A stretch of 64,000 nucleotides of DNA from Bimuria novae-zelandiae CBS 107.79 (GCA_010015655.1 ML976666.1:636092-700091); one strand, 5' to 3'; shown: positions 22,101 through 34,850, counted from the stretch's first letter. The notes: generated by a model not told the origin, from the letters alone. Made by a program: numbers and translations.

Positions 22101-23945
22101 ACTATCGCCTATAGTGTAATTACAGTTAAAACATTAACTCGCTATGCTATAGGCAGCCGCCTTCCTAGTAAGCACTAAAGCAGGAAGTGTAGGAACATAT
22201 AAAGGTAAGCTACTTAATAAAGCGTAATTCAGACGCATGCTCGAAGCAGGCAAGAAGCCACACTAAAGCTTTCTATTAGAACCTCTATCTTGCAGAATAA
22301 GAATAAAAGATCACCTACTATTTGAGATGTGGAAGGATGCCAAGCAATCACACTTATAGAGCTATAAAGAAATAAAGTTATAAAGCGAGGTGCCTATCGC
22401 CTAAGCGCGATTAGCAGGCCATTAAATCCTTAACTATATATAGGTCTACACCTATAAGCTTAATAAACACTATTACTTTTAAAAGTGTAAGGCTAGACTA
22501 GTAGTGCGTGGAGATTAATAATAATACCTTACTCCTTAAGATACCTACGCCGCCACACTCGCAGGACAATCCTTTTACCTACTTATAGCTATAGTAGCTT
22601 GCTTTAATCTAGAGCTTAGCTAATATAACGTCACTAACGCTTTCGTCCACGCAAAGTTGGACAGAGAAATCTATATAAGAATGCCACGAGGATACACCTG
22701 ATCTAGCACCATCCTATAGCTACATAAGGCGCTGTATGGTCTACGAATCTCTCTATTACTATAGTAATAAGAGTTCACCCAAGTGCTCTAAGACCTTGGC
22801 TTTGCTATCGTCCCACACGAGCCATGCTGTATAATTAAAGACAGAATTATTATCTTCTTCTATATAGATAACCTTATTGTCGTCTACGCAAAGGATTAAA
22901 AGCACACTAGTAACGTAGTAATAAAATAGTTAAGTTTAAAATTCTCCCTTACTAGCGGAAAAGACCTATAGTAGTTTCTAGGAGTTAAAGTTATTAGAGA
23001 CTGTCCCCGTAGACTACTCTAGCTATCTTAAGCGTCTTACGTGGACAAGATTAATTGCTTAGTTAATTAACGCGATATACGGCACGATACTCTAATAGTA
23101 GTAATTAAGCTACTCCCTTAAGAAGGACTTGCCTTAAAGGTAGAGATTAATCGATACTAGCGGAAGATAGGATTAATCCTTTATGCTGTAGTGACCACGC
23201 GCCCAGACATTGCTTTTATAAGCTTCTAATTGTCGCGATTTCTTGCCAATCTAAGTAACAAATATTACAACGCCGCCGACCGCGTGCTGCTATACCTATC
23301 CTCTATATAAACATTAGCACTACGCTTTAGAGGAGCAGACACCTACGAAGTCGCGAGCGACGTATTGTTTGTAGATAACACCTTTAACTATAAGAGCTTT
23401 TAAGGATATATTATTAAGCTGTTTAGTGGACTTATCGCCTGGAAAGCAAACAAACAGAACACAGTTACTATATTAATAACTAAAGCTGAGCTACTAGCCC
23501 TATTATAAGTTGCTAAAGAAGCTATTTTTATAGCATGGCTAATTACTAAGCTTAAGATTTAGCTCTTACTATTAATAATTACAATTGATTGCGATAATTA
23601 ACAGACTATTTAACTTGTTACTAAAGAAATTGCTAAGCTACAGACAAAGTTAAGGCATGTTAACATCTATAATTATTAGCTTCGACAAGAAGTGGTACGC
23701 GGAGCTATTAAAGTCCGGTATTAATAATTAGAAGAAATGGCAGTAGATGGTCTTATAAAGGCTCTGCTAGTTAGCAAATGGACCAAGTCTCTAGATAAAC
23801 TAGGACTTAAGGACGTCGCAGGAAAGATTACTAACCAAGAGGTTAACCTGCACGAACTAGAATAAAGAATAGAAGCTTTTAGACTATAAGTAAAAGTGTA
23901 AATTAGCAAGCAACTTGTATCTAGCTTAAGGATAAGCCTAAGCTA
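19102..23945 (+). pseudogene. Cop2 Gag-Pol polyprotein, RIP-inactivated
   Basis: It starts at ATG 19102 (MALLTLRDPTVILTNYTNY). A CX2CX4HX4C zinc knuckle (CPACEQRHNLKEC) lies near 20120-20160. Protease is near 20455-20700 (AILDLGTTCHIF..). The GAG-pre-integrase domain is near 20905-21050 and the integrase near 21130-21900 (KAFAMTNNTKRGKSKL; GYLVGY-type segment). RT is near 22620-22900 with HKALYGLRISPLL and FFYIDN in place of FFYVDD, and RNase H near 23350-23560. Many TAA/TAG codons stand for Gln or Trp. Not functional. Confidence 0.9.
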
Positions 23946-23953
23946 AGGGGGTG

Positions 23954-24240
23954 TGTTAGATTAGACAACCTACTATAAATTATAGTAAGTTATACTGTTG
24001 CCTACAGTATAAGTGCGACCCATCTACTGTCTCCTCACCTAAACTATCGCCCAGAGTGCGATAGGATAAAGAAGGGAGGCTGGCGCACTATTGCCCCTAC
24101 ACTATCCTATATAGTGCAAGCGTGAAATATCGCTAGATAGACACCTTGCGCACATCCACGGTTTCCACAATTAATTATCACATCTATCAACTCTCATTAT
24201 CGCATTATCTTAAAGTGACAGAACACTATCAAATCTGACA
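23954..24240 (+). repeat. Cop2 3' LTR
   Basis: 287 bp, begins TGTTAGATTAGACAACC and ends AATCTGACA. Less altered by RIP than the 5' copy. Confidence 0.92.
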
Positions 24241-24245
24241 CTAAT

Positions 24246-24640
24246 AGTCCTTTAGATATTATAGGTATCAAGTGTTAAGGATAAAGTAGTTAGCATACTA
24301 GTGCTTCTTCCTATAAATATAGTTCTTAGATAGCTTGTCTTAGTCGCGACTACTACCTTAGCTATTATCGTGTTTAGGATTAACTTATTTAGTAATGCCT
24401 AGCTTAGTAGCGGATACTACTAGGCCTATTAAGTATAGTTTTATACGGCGTAGATAGGTAGTTATCTTAGCGACGTAAGTTTCTAAAAATAAGATTTTAG
24501 TAGTAGTGCCTTGCGCTTTATACTTAAAGATATTACGCAGGTAGTCTATTAAACTAAACCTTTATCTACTTAATCTACTTAGGCTTTTATAACCTATTAA
24601 CGTTAGCTATAATACTCTACTTTATCGCCTAAACTAAGAT
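24246..24640. other. unresolved Cop4/Cop6 junction
   Basis: RIPed, AT-rich sequence lies between the minus-strand Cop4 and the plus-strand Cop6. No LTR end (TG..CA with a partner) was found. It could be Cop4 Gag, Cop6 protease or both after a deletion. Confidence 0.4.
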
Positions 24641-26954
24641 TACTTACTAATTCTTAGCTCTATATACTAATAGGATATCTAAGCAGCAACGCTATTAACT
24701 AACTATAAAATTACGTAATTAGTATATAACTATTTACTAGATTTACTTTTTAAATAATGAACTATAAAGAATGCCTATAAAGTAAAGCATATTAAATTAT
24801 CTTACAACGAACTAGCTATAAGATTAGAGCTACACGAGCTTTTAAAACTATTACTATTAATCTTATTAAGCTTAATGCAAGAGCCTATAATAGCGACTAA
24901 TACGTCTTCTATAGGTTTAATTTATTCTTAAAGTTCTATTTTATCTATATAATACTTAGACAGGACAAGCTTACGCTCCTGTCTATTATTAGGCAATTAG
25001 ACTAAACTATTAAATAAAAATTTAATATAACTGTTACCTTTCTTATTGCTAACAACGAGCGAGGATATAGCTTAATAGATAACTCTACTAAAGACTACTA
25101 TTAGAGAAAAGGCATTAAGCTACTAATTAGAGCTCTATATACTAAGGAATAAAATAAATTAGTAAAGCGCTCTAATAAGAGTCTTATTAAGAGAAGTTAT
25201 TTAATAAAAATAATCTTAAACCTACCTCTAACACTTGCCTTTAAAATCTACTCTATAGTAGCATACCTGCTTAATTATATAACTACGCGATTACTAAGCT
25301 AGAAAATACTATTTAAAATTGCCTATAGTAAGAAGCTATTAATTACTTATCTATATATCTATAGCTACCGAGCATACGCACTGCGCAAGCAGATACTACG
25401 TATAGATAAGCTTAGTCCTTAAGCACTAGTAGGATATCTAGTTAGGTATAACTTATTAAATATCTACTAAATCTAGATGCTAAAGGCAAAAAGCAGAGGT
25501 TATAAAGGTAAAGTAATTTATATAAGAAATATTACCTTTAGAGTAGACCTCTTCTATTAACTATATAATAAAATAGATTCTCTACTATAAGGCTCTAAAC
25601 TAGCGTAATTTACCTATAAGTATTAATTACTCATAATACATAGTTAAGACAGCATTATAGAAGACTTATCTAAAAATAAGCACACGGTAGATCTAGATTA
25701 GTATAGCTAGACTACTATATCTATAAAATAAAGCTAATTAACGTAAAGAGAAACAATAACCCTATGCTAAACTAAAAGTTATAATTTATAGCTTCTAATA
25801 CTAAGTTAAATAGAGAATGCTAAGTCTTATAGTAGCTTATAGCGCTTATTATTAGCTAAGCTAGCTAGCCTACTTTTAATACTTATATTTTTAAGAAAGT
25901 GTAAGCGCTAAATATTAGACTTTAACTTATAAATAGACTTAAACTAAGTAGAGTATTAAGAACTAATTAATAGTAACTTTTATTAATCTTATATACTACT
26001 TAAAGGGTTAATAAGGTCTAAAAAGCTACTCTACAAGAGTAGTAGCTTCTTTATTAATATATACTAGTTAGCATACGTAGTAGCCTTAGCTATAGTATTA
26101 AAAACACGATTTTACTACTCCGAGCTACCTCCTAAGCCGCGTCTCTATAGAGATGTGATGAGGATACTATCTCCACATAAGGAAGGTTTTCTCTAGGCTA
26201 TGCAATAAGAGATTAACAATATAAAATAAAAAGGCACGTACGAAAGGATTAACTAGTAAGAGTTAAATTTATAAAACTAAAAAATCCTCCCGTTAATATA
26301 GGTCTTTAAGTTTAAGCTTAATAATTAAGAATATCTTACTAAATATAAAGCGCGCATCTATATACAAGGCGATTTATAAATAATTACTAAGAATACTTAT
26401 ATAGCTACTCTAGTAGTTTAAATATTTTAAGCTCTAGTTACTATAGCCACCTACTTTAATATAAAGATCTATTAGTATAATGCTATTAACGCATTTATAA
26501 ACGCTTAGCTTATAATACTAGTTTATTATTACTTATTAAAAGGATTCTCTAATCTTAATTATTTATAAAAACTACGTTAAGCTCTATACGGCCTAAAGAC
26601 CTTACTACTACTCTAGTATTAAGAGCTTACGAAGACGCTTACTAAGCTAGACTTACACGAAGTTAAAGACGCTCCTTATCTATAGAAGAAGAATAAGCTT
26701 TTAGTCTTCTTCTATGTAGATGACATCGTCGTACTCTGCCTACCAGCCCATAAGGCTGCACTACATGAATTCGAGCAGAAGCTCCTACATTGATATGAGA
26801 TTCGATCTCTAGGAGAGCTACAAACGTTCTGTGGCATTCAAACGCATAGAGACCGTGAGAATGGATCTATCTGGCTATCACAAGCCTTATATATCGAGAA
26901 GCTTGCTCAGAAGTATCCTTTACCAAAGCCATACACAAAGTCACCAGCTACACC

Positions 26955-27125
26955 TGTTAGATAGAATAAGCTGCGGTGAGGTTAGATCTGTACAATCGAG
27001 TAGGGACTACTTGGCTTGGCACACTAGCAAAATATCCGAAACTAACTGAATACAGTGGAGAATATAAAAAAAAACAAGAAATACTATTAAGTTGCATTAA
27101 CATCTACTTATTATACTATCTGACA
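26955..27125 (+). repeat. Cop3 5' LTR
   Basis: 171 bp, starts TGTTAGATAGAATAAGC and ends CTATCTGACA. It differs from the 3' copy by a handful of C/T transitions. Confidence 0.92.
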
Positions 27126-27135
27126 ATTAAGAGTC
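27126..27135 (+). other. Cop3 primer-binding site (half-tRNA-Lys type)
   Basis: ATTAAGAGTC abuts the LTR. The following bases (CTCACTGCC) also match Cop1, so the shared stretch is longer than the ten tRNA-complementary bases. Confidence 0.6.
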
Positions 27136-27157
27136 TCACTGCCCTGACTGATACAAT

Positions 27158-30100
27158 ATGGCGCAACTCTTAAACCGCGATTCTACGGTACACCTGAACA
27201 CCTCCGCAGACCACAGGGGGTAGAGAACACAACTCTAGGCAAGATGCGTAGTATATAACATTTAGGATAAAGTTAATCCGAATTTAACTACGCTATTAAC
27301 CCCGAAACCGCTGCTAATAAGGCTCTAGTTGTTACTAACTACGCGCCAGCCGCGAATATTAAAGTCTTAATAAGACTAACTAAACTATTAGCTAGAGGCT
27401 AGAAGGCTTTTAAAGAAGACCTTAAATACTATAAGATCCTCTTTAAGCAATATAAGAGCAATTAACACGAATATAAAAAGGAGTAATTAAGCCTTTAGCA
27501 CATCGTTACGTTTATTTAATTAACTATGTCACCGTACCTACTGCGCACATGTTGCCTGCTAGACAAGCCACTACGATAGTGGATTACCAATCTGTAGAAG
27601 ACAATTGGCATGAGCGACTAACTCGAATAAGAACAAGCACGTACTAGATACCATGCGGCACCTAAGCTAATAAGAAGCCCTTAATAATAGGATACTTAGC
27701 TAGCTAAGTACGACGAAGCAGCTGCGAAAGCAGAAGCTTTCTAAGTTACTAAGCTATTACAAATTAATATAATTATAAAAGACTTTATAGATGCCGTGAA
27801 CAAGGTTGCTCCTATATAGTCTACAAATTTTTAAGACAATAGTCGATTCGCAGCTAGTATAGATTAAAAAGAGATAATACAACGCTTCTAAGAACATATA
27901 ATAATAAATTATCCCCTTAGATTAGGGAAACACAAAGTATTTATATCTAATAATATATTATTTTTCGCTAAAGGTAGTGCACCTACCTAGGGTAATAATA
28001 GGGACGCCTATCCTGCCAAAAGCGCGTCATCGAAATAAAACTAGGGTAGACCTCGTAATTAACGTACAGCGGGCAGGAAAACCACCACGCTTAAACAGCC
28101 TATAGATTTCGAGCCTACTACTATAAAAGGAGCAAAATGCCCTGCATGTAGACAACGCTATAGTATAAGGGACTGCTATTATGTTAATCCAGACAAGGCT
28201 CCTAAATAGTGGAAACTAAACAAGACTATTAGCGAGCTTATATAATTTAAGCGTAAGAAAGACGCAACGTTCTAGGGGCTAATTCGCGGACAAAGCAGGA
28301 CCTAATTAAGAACACTAATTACGAAATAATCGCACACTCTAACGCCCGAGATCCTTAAAGATTAACTAGAGGGCCAAAGAATTGCTGCTACCAAAGTAGC
28401 TTTTAACTTAGTAGCAGGAGGGAGAGATGCTACTAACTATCTACTATAAAAGTTATTTATCCTTAACTTAAGATTAACCTGCTATATCACTAACAACCCT
28501 AATTACATCTACAGTTTCCAACCACTACTGCCCGGACACTATATATGGGCCAGAAATTCCAAAGTGTGGATTAGAGGATATGGGTCTATTGACCTTACTC
28601 TAAAGAACAACACTAGAACAACAAAATTAACCCTATAAGATATAGCTATTTACCTAGACCTATTATGTAACTTAGTGTTATTCTAACTGTTAAGGCACAA
28701 AGGGATCTGGTAAGATATATAAATAGACCTAACTACTCTCTAAGGAGCTAAGAACAGAGCTATTAGAATTATAACTAAGATATTTAGACAGTGGGTGCTG
28801 GAATATAATCCGCTACCACCTGCCACATATCACACACACAAGATCACTACAAGAACCAAAAGAGGACTATAAAAGGCCTTAGCTATGCTATGGCATAAAA
28901 GACTAGGACACCTAGACCTAGCGGCTATCGAACACTTAGTGTAGCAAACTAAAGGGGTGCGTGTTAAAGGCATTATAACTATAGAATGCAACTCATGCGG
29001 GAGAGCAAAGTCTAGACAGTAGATAAGCCACGCCCCACGAATAAACGAAGATGGACCTAGAGAGAGGCTTAGCATTAACTTGCACACATACGAGATCTAA
29101 GGAGTTACTAAAGAGAAGAGTTAATTACTAATTACTAATAAGTTTTTAGGCATGTAATAGGACCTCTACTTTACAGATTACTAAATAGCAAAGTTAATTA
29201 TTAATGCCCTTTTAGTATTTATCTTATTCCTTAAGAACCACTACAACATCTCTATTAAGACTATTAAAGCAGACAACGAGATCGCTATAATTAAACTAGA
29301 AGTTAAGAAATAGTTAATAACCTAAGGAATAATTGTGGAGCCTTCTGCACTAGATACATAATCACAAAATAGAGGCGCAGAACGCTTAGGGGGTGTAAAT
29401 AAAGAGAAAGCTCGTGCCATGCGACTTAATGCTAACCTATCCTGGGAGCTATGGCCTAAGATTACAAGAGCCGCTGTATACCTTTATAATCGAACACCAA
29501 ACTATGCAAATCACTAGAAAACACCATACGAGATATTCTTCACACGAGTCGCTTTTAGTAATAGGATAGTTATGTTACTACAAAAACCTAATATTATACA
29601 CTTAAAAGCGTACGGCTGCAAGGCATTTATAATAACTAATGATACTTACTAAGGCAAATTACGCCTACAACGTCTTAACCCGAAGGCATGGATTGGTTAT
29701 CTAGTTAGATACTAATTATTAAATATCTACTAAATATGGATACTGTCACTTGGCAAAGTGATAAGTACCCGGGACGTTGTCTTTAACAAAGAGTTAGTAT
29801 TTAATAGGAAAATTAAGGACCTTATAGATAGTCTTATGCACAGCACGCTTTAAGAAATAGCAACGCACGTAAGAACTATTAAGTTGCTAACTCTTACCTA
29901 ATAACTATAAATAGACTCCTTTTATAAGGATGAAGCTACTATAGATTCGTTAGAATAATAAGATAAAGCAGACCTACTAGGCTACTATCAAGGAAGGAAG
30001 ATTAGGAATAGCTACTTAACTCCTCTAACTACACTACTACCTATCGCGTTACTTGCATAGTTAATAGCTAGAGACTAAATAAGTCTAACGCAATAAGCGT

Positions 30101-31890
30101 CCTCTATAACTATCTCCTAAGTAGTAGCTTTTATAGCGGGAACCTAAGCTAGCCGTGTTAGAAAATATAAAGGAGAAGTTATAGACAAGGCTAAGATAAT
30201 AAGAATGCTCGCCAAAGGCTTAAAGCCCTATTAAAGTTAACTTCTACCTCTACCAACGTGCCGAACTAAGCTTAAGGATCACCTAATAAGCAAGATATTT
30301 TAAGAGGCTAAGCAAGTGTACCTCGCAAGCTACTAAGAGATAAAATTATAGTTAGAAATTTTAGTAAAGAAGATTAAACTAATAGGACAGCAGATCTTTA
30401 ACTATATGTAGGTATACACCTACAAACTTAACAAGCACTATCGCTTACTAAAGTATAAGGCGCGACTAGTTGTCTAAGGCGATTAGCAACGAAATATTAC
30501 CTTGTAAGACACTTACGCAGCCACGCTTGCCAGCCAGTTATTTCGAATAATAATGGCAATAGTAGCTTACTATAATATGGAGCTTACGCAGTACGACGTC
30601 ACCAACGCTTTTGTCCACGTAATAATAGATCGAGAGGTGTACATAAGAATGCCTTAGGGTTATTAGAAGCCTGGAATAATATTGTAAGTAAACAAAGCAC
30701 TATACGGCCTTCGCATTTTACTACTCCTCTAGTAGAGAGAATTCATGATAACGCTTAAAGCGCTAGGCTTCTAGATAGTGCCTTACGAGCCATACTACCT
30801 AATTAAAGATAAAATTATTATATTCTTCTACGTTAACGACATCATACTCGCGTACCATAAGGACAAAGAATAAGAAGCTTAATAAGCAATTAAACGCTTA
30901 TAAGATAAGTACACTCTTACTAGAGGAAACAACCTTTAATGGTTTCTTAGCATAGAGGTTGTACGGGACCAAACAAGCCGTAAGATTTAACTATTACAGG
31001 CCTCCTATTCGGACAAGATTAGCCAACTAGTAGACAAGATAAATATTTAACATGACACTCTAATAGCTGCGATTAAATTACTACCAAGGAAAGGGTTGGC
31101 AACACTAACTAAGATTAATAAATTTTAACGCAAGATTAGATCGCTACTCTTTGCTATAGTTACTACCAGGCCAGACATTGCCTTTACAACATCACGATTA
31201 GCTCGATTTCTGTCAAACCTAGGGACTAAGTACTAAGACGCAGCAGACCAAGTTCTCCTATACCTTTAAAGTATAAAGTAGCGAGCCCTATAGCTTAGAG
31301 GTAACACTAGACTTTAGATTACAAGCGATGCATTATTTACTAATAATATAATAGACCGCAAGAGCTCCTAAGGTTACGCTATTAAGCTCTTCGGCGGTCT
31401 TATCGCCTAGAAAGCAAATAAACAAGACACTATAATAATATTAACTACTAAGGCCAAGCTGCTAGCTCTCTCTTAGGTAGCTAAAGAAGCACTCTTTATC
31501 TTAAGACTACTTTAAGAACTTAAGATTAAACTAGACGCGCGCACAGTCACTATTTAGTATAATAATAAATAAACTATACGCCTAATAACTAAGGAGGTTT
31601 CCCGCCTCTAAACCAAACTTTGGCATGTGGACGTCCACAACCACTAGATCTGACAAGAAGTATCTATAGGCAGGATTAAGGTGGAGCATGTGCAGTTAGC
31701 GGACATGATTACTAATAGCCTTATAAAGGTGCTCTTTAAGAGCAAGTGGGAGGGTTTTCTCTAATAACTTAGATTAGTTAATGTAGAGACTAAGGAGGTA
31801 ACAAATACTATGCCTCTTAAGGAGATTTAAGAGTAACTTAAAGACCTTATAATTGCATAAGTGCCAGCTTGAAAAGTTTCCAAGCTAAAG
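27158..31890 (+). pseudogene. Cop3 Gag-Pol polyprotein, RIP-inactivated
   Basis: It starts at ATG 27158 (MAQLLNRDSTVHLNTSADH). The zinc knuckle near 28135-28180 reads CPACRQRYSIRDC, where the expected His is Tyr (CAC/CAT to TAT, a RIP-type change). The GAG-pre-integrase is near 28880-29050 (MLWHKRLGHLDLAAIEHL). The integrase shows KAYGCKAFIITND near 29600. RT has KALYGLRILLLL and FFYVND near 30690-30840. RNase H is near 31310-31500. Numerous TAA/TAG codons. Confidence 0.9.
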
Positions 31891-31895
31891 GGGTG

Positions 31896-32066
31896 TGTTA
31901 GATAGAATAAGCTGCGGTGAGGTCAGATCTGTATAATCGAGCAGGGACCACTTGGCTTGGCACACTAGCAAAATATCCGAAACCAACTGAACATAGTGGA
32001 GAATACAAAAAAAAACAAGAAATACTATCAAGTTGCATCAACATCTACTTATCATACCATCTGACA
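31896..32066 (+). repeat. Cop3 3' LTR
   Basis: 171 bp, partner of 26955-27125. It ends CCATCTGACA, directly followed by the target repeat acacc. Confidence 0.92.
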
Positions 32067-32799
32067 ACACCACTACCTCTAGAAGAGCTATTACCGTCCG
32101 AGGATCAGGCAAATGACTTCACTAAGCATAGATATGCCTAGCTTGTAAGATCTATAGGATATGTAGCTGGAGCTACTTAACTTAATATCTCGAAAGCTTA
32201 TTCTAAACTAGCTAAGTTTCTTATAAATTTATCTTTACGTTATCTTAATGCAGCCTATTAGACTATTACCTAACTACTAGGCACTAAAAATTAAGCTTTC
32301 TACTATATAGCTTTTATCTTAAATAAATTAGTCTATATAGCTAATTAACCTTAACCTAAGTTCTTTGGAGTAACAGATGCATTATACGCTAATAATAAGA
32401 TTATACGTAAGAGCTTATAAGGCTATATCTTCTTCCTATTTAGCAGACCTATAGACTGGAAAGCAACACTCTAACGCTATATTATAAAATTAACTATAAA
32501 AGTAGAATTAGTCGCCGCTTTATTTATAGGCACTAAACTAATCTAGTAGTAAAGAGTCTTTAAATATATTAGTTTTAATCTAAATTATAAACGCCTTCTA
32601 TACTATAATAATTAGTAAACTATCTAGCTTCTTATATCTACTATATCTTATCTTAAGACTACTATACAGCACGTTAATATCTATTATCACTAGCTTCGCT
32701 AAGAAGCTTAATCTAATAATATTAACCTCTTATATATCTAAATAACCTGTTAACTAGCTAACGGCCTTACTAAGCTACTACCTAGGTAGAAGCACGAAA

Positions 32800-33308
32800 A
32801 CTAGGTTTTTTTTCTTTATTTTTAATTATTTTTTTAAACTAAATAAGCTTCTTTATAATATAGTACTCTTCCTGATTTTTCCTATGTGGTTTTACAGGTT
32901 TAACGAGGCTATACATCTACTAAGCTCTATCCTGTACACAGCTCTACGCTATACTCCTACACTTTACTTAGCTCTATCATGTACTTAGCTTTATGCTGTA
33001 TTTTACTTTCTATATAGAGTAAACATGCTCGCATCATGTATTAGGCTCCACCTACAAGGCTTATTAACCTTAGTATAGAACGCGAAGCAATCAGGATCTT
33101 AGTACTAGCTTTAAGAGACGTCCTACTACTAGGGACGCCTATAGTATAGAGCAAGATCTACTTATACTATAACGGCGAATAGCTACCTACCTAAGACTAC
33201 ACTAATACTAAGACTAGTTCTTAACTTTAATATAGCTACTATATAAAGGTAAAGGGGGACCTATAGCTAACATTAGCTTAAAACCTGCGTTTAAACCTAA
33301 AGGGGGTG
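32800..33308 (+). other. Cop6 3' non-coding region and polypurine tract
   Basis: AT-rich sequence after the RNase H frame, ending in AAAGGGGGTG. It contains a diverged tandem motif around AGCTCTATCCTGTAC (32920-33000). No open frame of note. Confidence 0.55.
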
Positions 33309-33467
33309 TGTAAGTAGCCTAGAGCTCTATTATATAACTGTAATAGTCTTATAACTTAGCTCGCCTACTATATACGAGCCTCTAATCATTCTATGTACCA
33401 AGAACGAGGAGACACTGATCAACACACACAACATACTACCTTTACACATACTACCCACCTGCTTACA
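33309..33467 (+). repeat. Cop6 3' LTR
   Basis: 159 bp, with inverted ends TGTAAGTA and TGCTTACA. It starts right after the polypurine tract. No second copy exists in the window, so the right border rests on the inverted terminus alone. Confidence 0.65.
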
Positions 33468-34842
33468 AAACCAAACGATCCATTCCGGCCGACTAGGGCT
33501 CTCTTGGCTCGATGCAGCATATTCTTCCATCTTATTCCGATACCGGTCATGAGAGCACGAACTACGGTCTAAAGAGCTCTTGCCGAGCTTCAGCAAGAGA
33601 ACTGCGGGCATCGGCATCACTTCCATCGAAGTTTTCATTGTTATCTTCTATGAACATGAGAATAGTTCGCAAACCAAGCGGAAATACCAGAAGACTACTT
33701 TGATTTGCTTCTTGACATACGGCCGCGTTGGCAGAAGAACGCATCGCGTGCTTAGAAAATGCCTCTTTCTGTTGCACCCCTGGGATTGGTTTCCTACGTT
33801 ATCGGAGCTCAAGTTTCGGTAAAGAGACAAGAGCATTGCGATAGCCTATGCGAAGGGGAACATGCAAGGTTTTCATAAGCTTCTGTAAAAGGTCCATGAG
33901 CACAAGGTGATGCTGACCTGTTTGCCTACATCGGCAACAACCTATCTGATCAATGGAATTTAGGTTTTTTCACGGTCATTTTGACCTCAGGATCACCGCT
34001 GCCACAAGACTCCGGCTCGGCATTGGCATTGTATATATGCAGCCTTAATACACTAGGTTAGTCTTCAATTATTCTCATATGCATATATTTAGTCCACGTT
34101 ATTTTAGAGTTAGAAGTTGCTGATAATGTAGAGGTTCTTTGTCCCGTGGATTTCGATTATCTCTTCGTCTCAGCATGCATTCACATCCGCATCACGTCAT
34201 TCGCTCCTGCTCCTGCTCCTCGCCCCTTCCGCACACTCTATAAGTTTCCACACACATGCTGCGCCCGGATGGACTTGGTGGTGTTTCCAATGCTCGAACT
34301 CGGCGTTTATCCAGTAGTTTTTCCAAATACTTCAATTGAGCTTGCTTTGGTACCACATGCTCAAGAAGTAGCGACCGCGATTCGTGATGTCCAGTAGCTC
34401 TCAGCGGACTCAAACATTGATTAGAAGACCCAGCTTCCAGTAAATGGAGAGCACACAGAAATGCTCATCAGATGTTTTTCTTCAACACCGGTATGCAGTC
34501 ATGCGAAGTCTAGAGCTATACCCCACTTACCAGTACATCCAGCAAGATGACACGTTACTAGTAGTTCAACTTGATCAAAACAGCAGTTATTTGTCGCTTC
34601 TGAAGCTTCTGTATTGTTTTCGAACAATAATTTGGGCTAAGTTATGGTGCAAAGACGTCGTTTCCGTAGCAGTGCGGTTGAGGAAGCTACTGTGCCAACA
34701 GGTCACTTCCGTAGCAAACGCAGTCAGGGTCCTGCTGACCGCATGGTGCCAAGGTGAAGCTCGGTAGTGTCAACCCACAAGATCACAAGCAGCGGAGCGT
34801 GCCTTGCGCACGGACTCGGATCTCTTTCTGCTCGCTTCCCCG
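33468..34842. other. unique intergenic DNA
   Basis: Balanced composition without RIP. Open frames of 60-107 codons occur on both strands (for example 33330-33836 minus and 34444-34767 plus), but they overlap, and none has a domain, signal peptide or convincing splice pattern. An imperfect duplication around TTTCCGTAGCA lies at 34660-34720. Confidence 0.5.
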
Positions 34843-34850
34843 TATATAAA
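34843..34850 (+). promoter_or_regulatory. TATA box
   Basis: TATATAAA lies 79 bp upstream of the ATG at 34929, followed by a pyrimidine-rich CTCTTCTCGCTCTTCGC stretch, a common fungal core-promoter layout. Confidence 0.55.

Larger units (their letters stand above)
18768..24240 (+). mobile_element. Copia element Cop2, complete, RIPed
   Basis: 5473 bp on the plus strand, with 287-bp LTRs (18768-19054 and 23954-24240) and target repeats ctaat at 18763-18767 and 24241-24245. The tract AAGGGGGTG precedes the 3' LTR. The order Gag, zinc knuckle, protease, integrase, RT and RNase H defines Ty1/Copia. It landed in Cop4. The proteins are close to those of Cop1 although the LTRs are different. Confidence 0.93.
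14167..24600 (-). mobile_element. Copia element Cop4, interrupted, 5' end unresolved
   Basis: A minus-strand Copia whose 3' LTR is at 14167-14369 and whose coding remnant runs to 18767. Cop2 (18768-24240) sits inside it with target repeat ctaat. The outer sequence resumes at 24246, but within about 400 bp plus-strand Copia coding (Cop6) begins. I cannot find the Cop4 5' LTR or the exact junction; the end coordinate is approximate. The coding region is related to that of Cop5, while the LTRs are unrelated. Confidence 0.75.
26955..32066 (+). mobile_element. Copia element Cop3, complete, RIPed
   Basis: 5112 bp on the plus strand, with 171-bp LTRs (26955-27125 and 31896-32066) and target repeats acacc at 26950-26954 and 32067-32071. 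A polypurine tract CTAAAGGGGTG precedes the 3' LTR. It is inserted in the RT region of Cop6. The LTRs are clean while the interior is RIPed. Confidence 0.93.
24640..32800 (+). pseudogene. Cop6 Pol remnant
   Basis: The two parts are 24640-26954 and 32067-32800. The integrase shows the segments ERGYSLIDNS (near 25050) and LVGYLVGYNLLNIY (near 25420). RT includes a clean stretch FFYVDDIVVLCLPAHKAA with an intact YVDD (near 26710). After Cop3, EELLPSEDQANDFTKHRYA follows, then an RNase H start FFGVTDALYANN (near 32360). The first part is full of TAA/TAG, but from about 26700 to 26954 and from 32067 to about 32190 RIP marks are nearly absent. Confidence 0.82.
24600..33467 (+). mobile_element. Copia element Cop6, 5' truncated, split by Cop3
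   Basis: A plus-strand Copia with no visible 5' LTR or Gag. Coding sense starts with the GAG-pre-integrase region near 24640, passes through integrase and RT to 26954, is interrupted by Cop3, and resumes at 32067 with the rest of RT and RNase H. A polypurine tract AAAGGGGGTG (33299-33308) precedes an LTR at 33309-33467. The left limit is approximate. Confidence 0.78.

Noticed and set aside
33330..33836. Overlapping plus and minus frames considered as a gene
   Set aside because: No domain, no signal peptide, no consistent splice model, and both strands are equally open.
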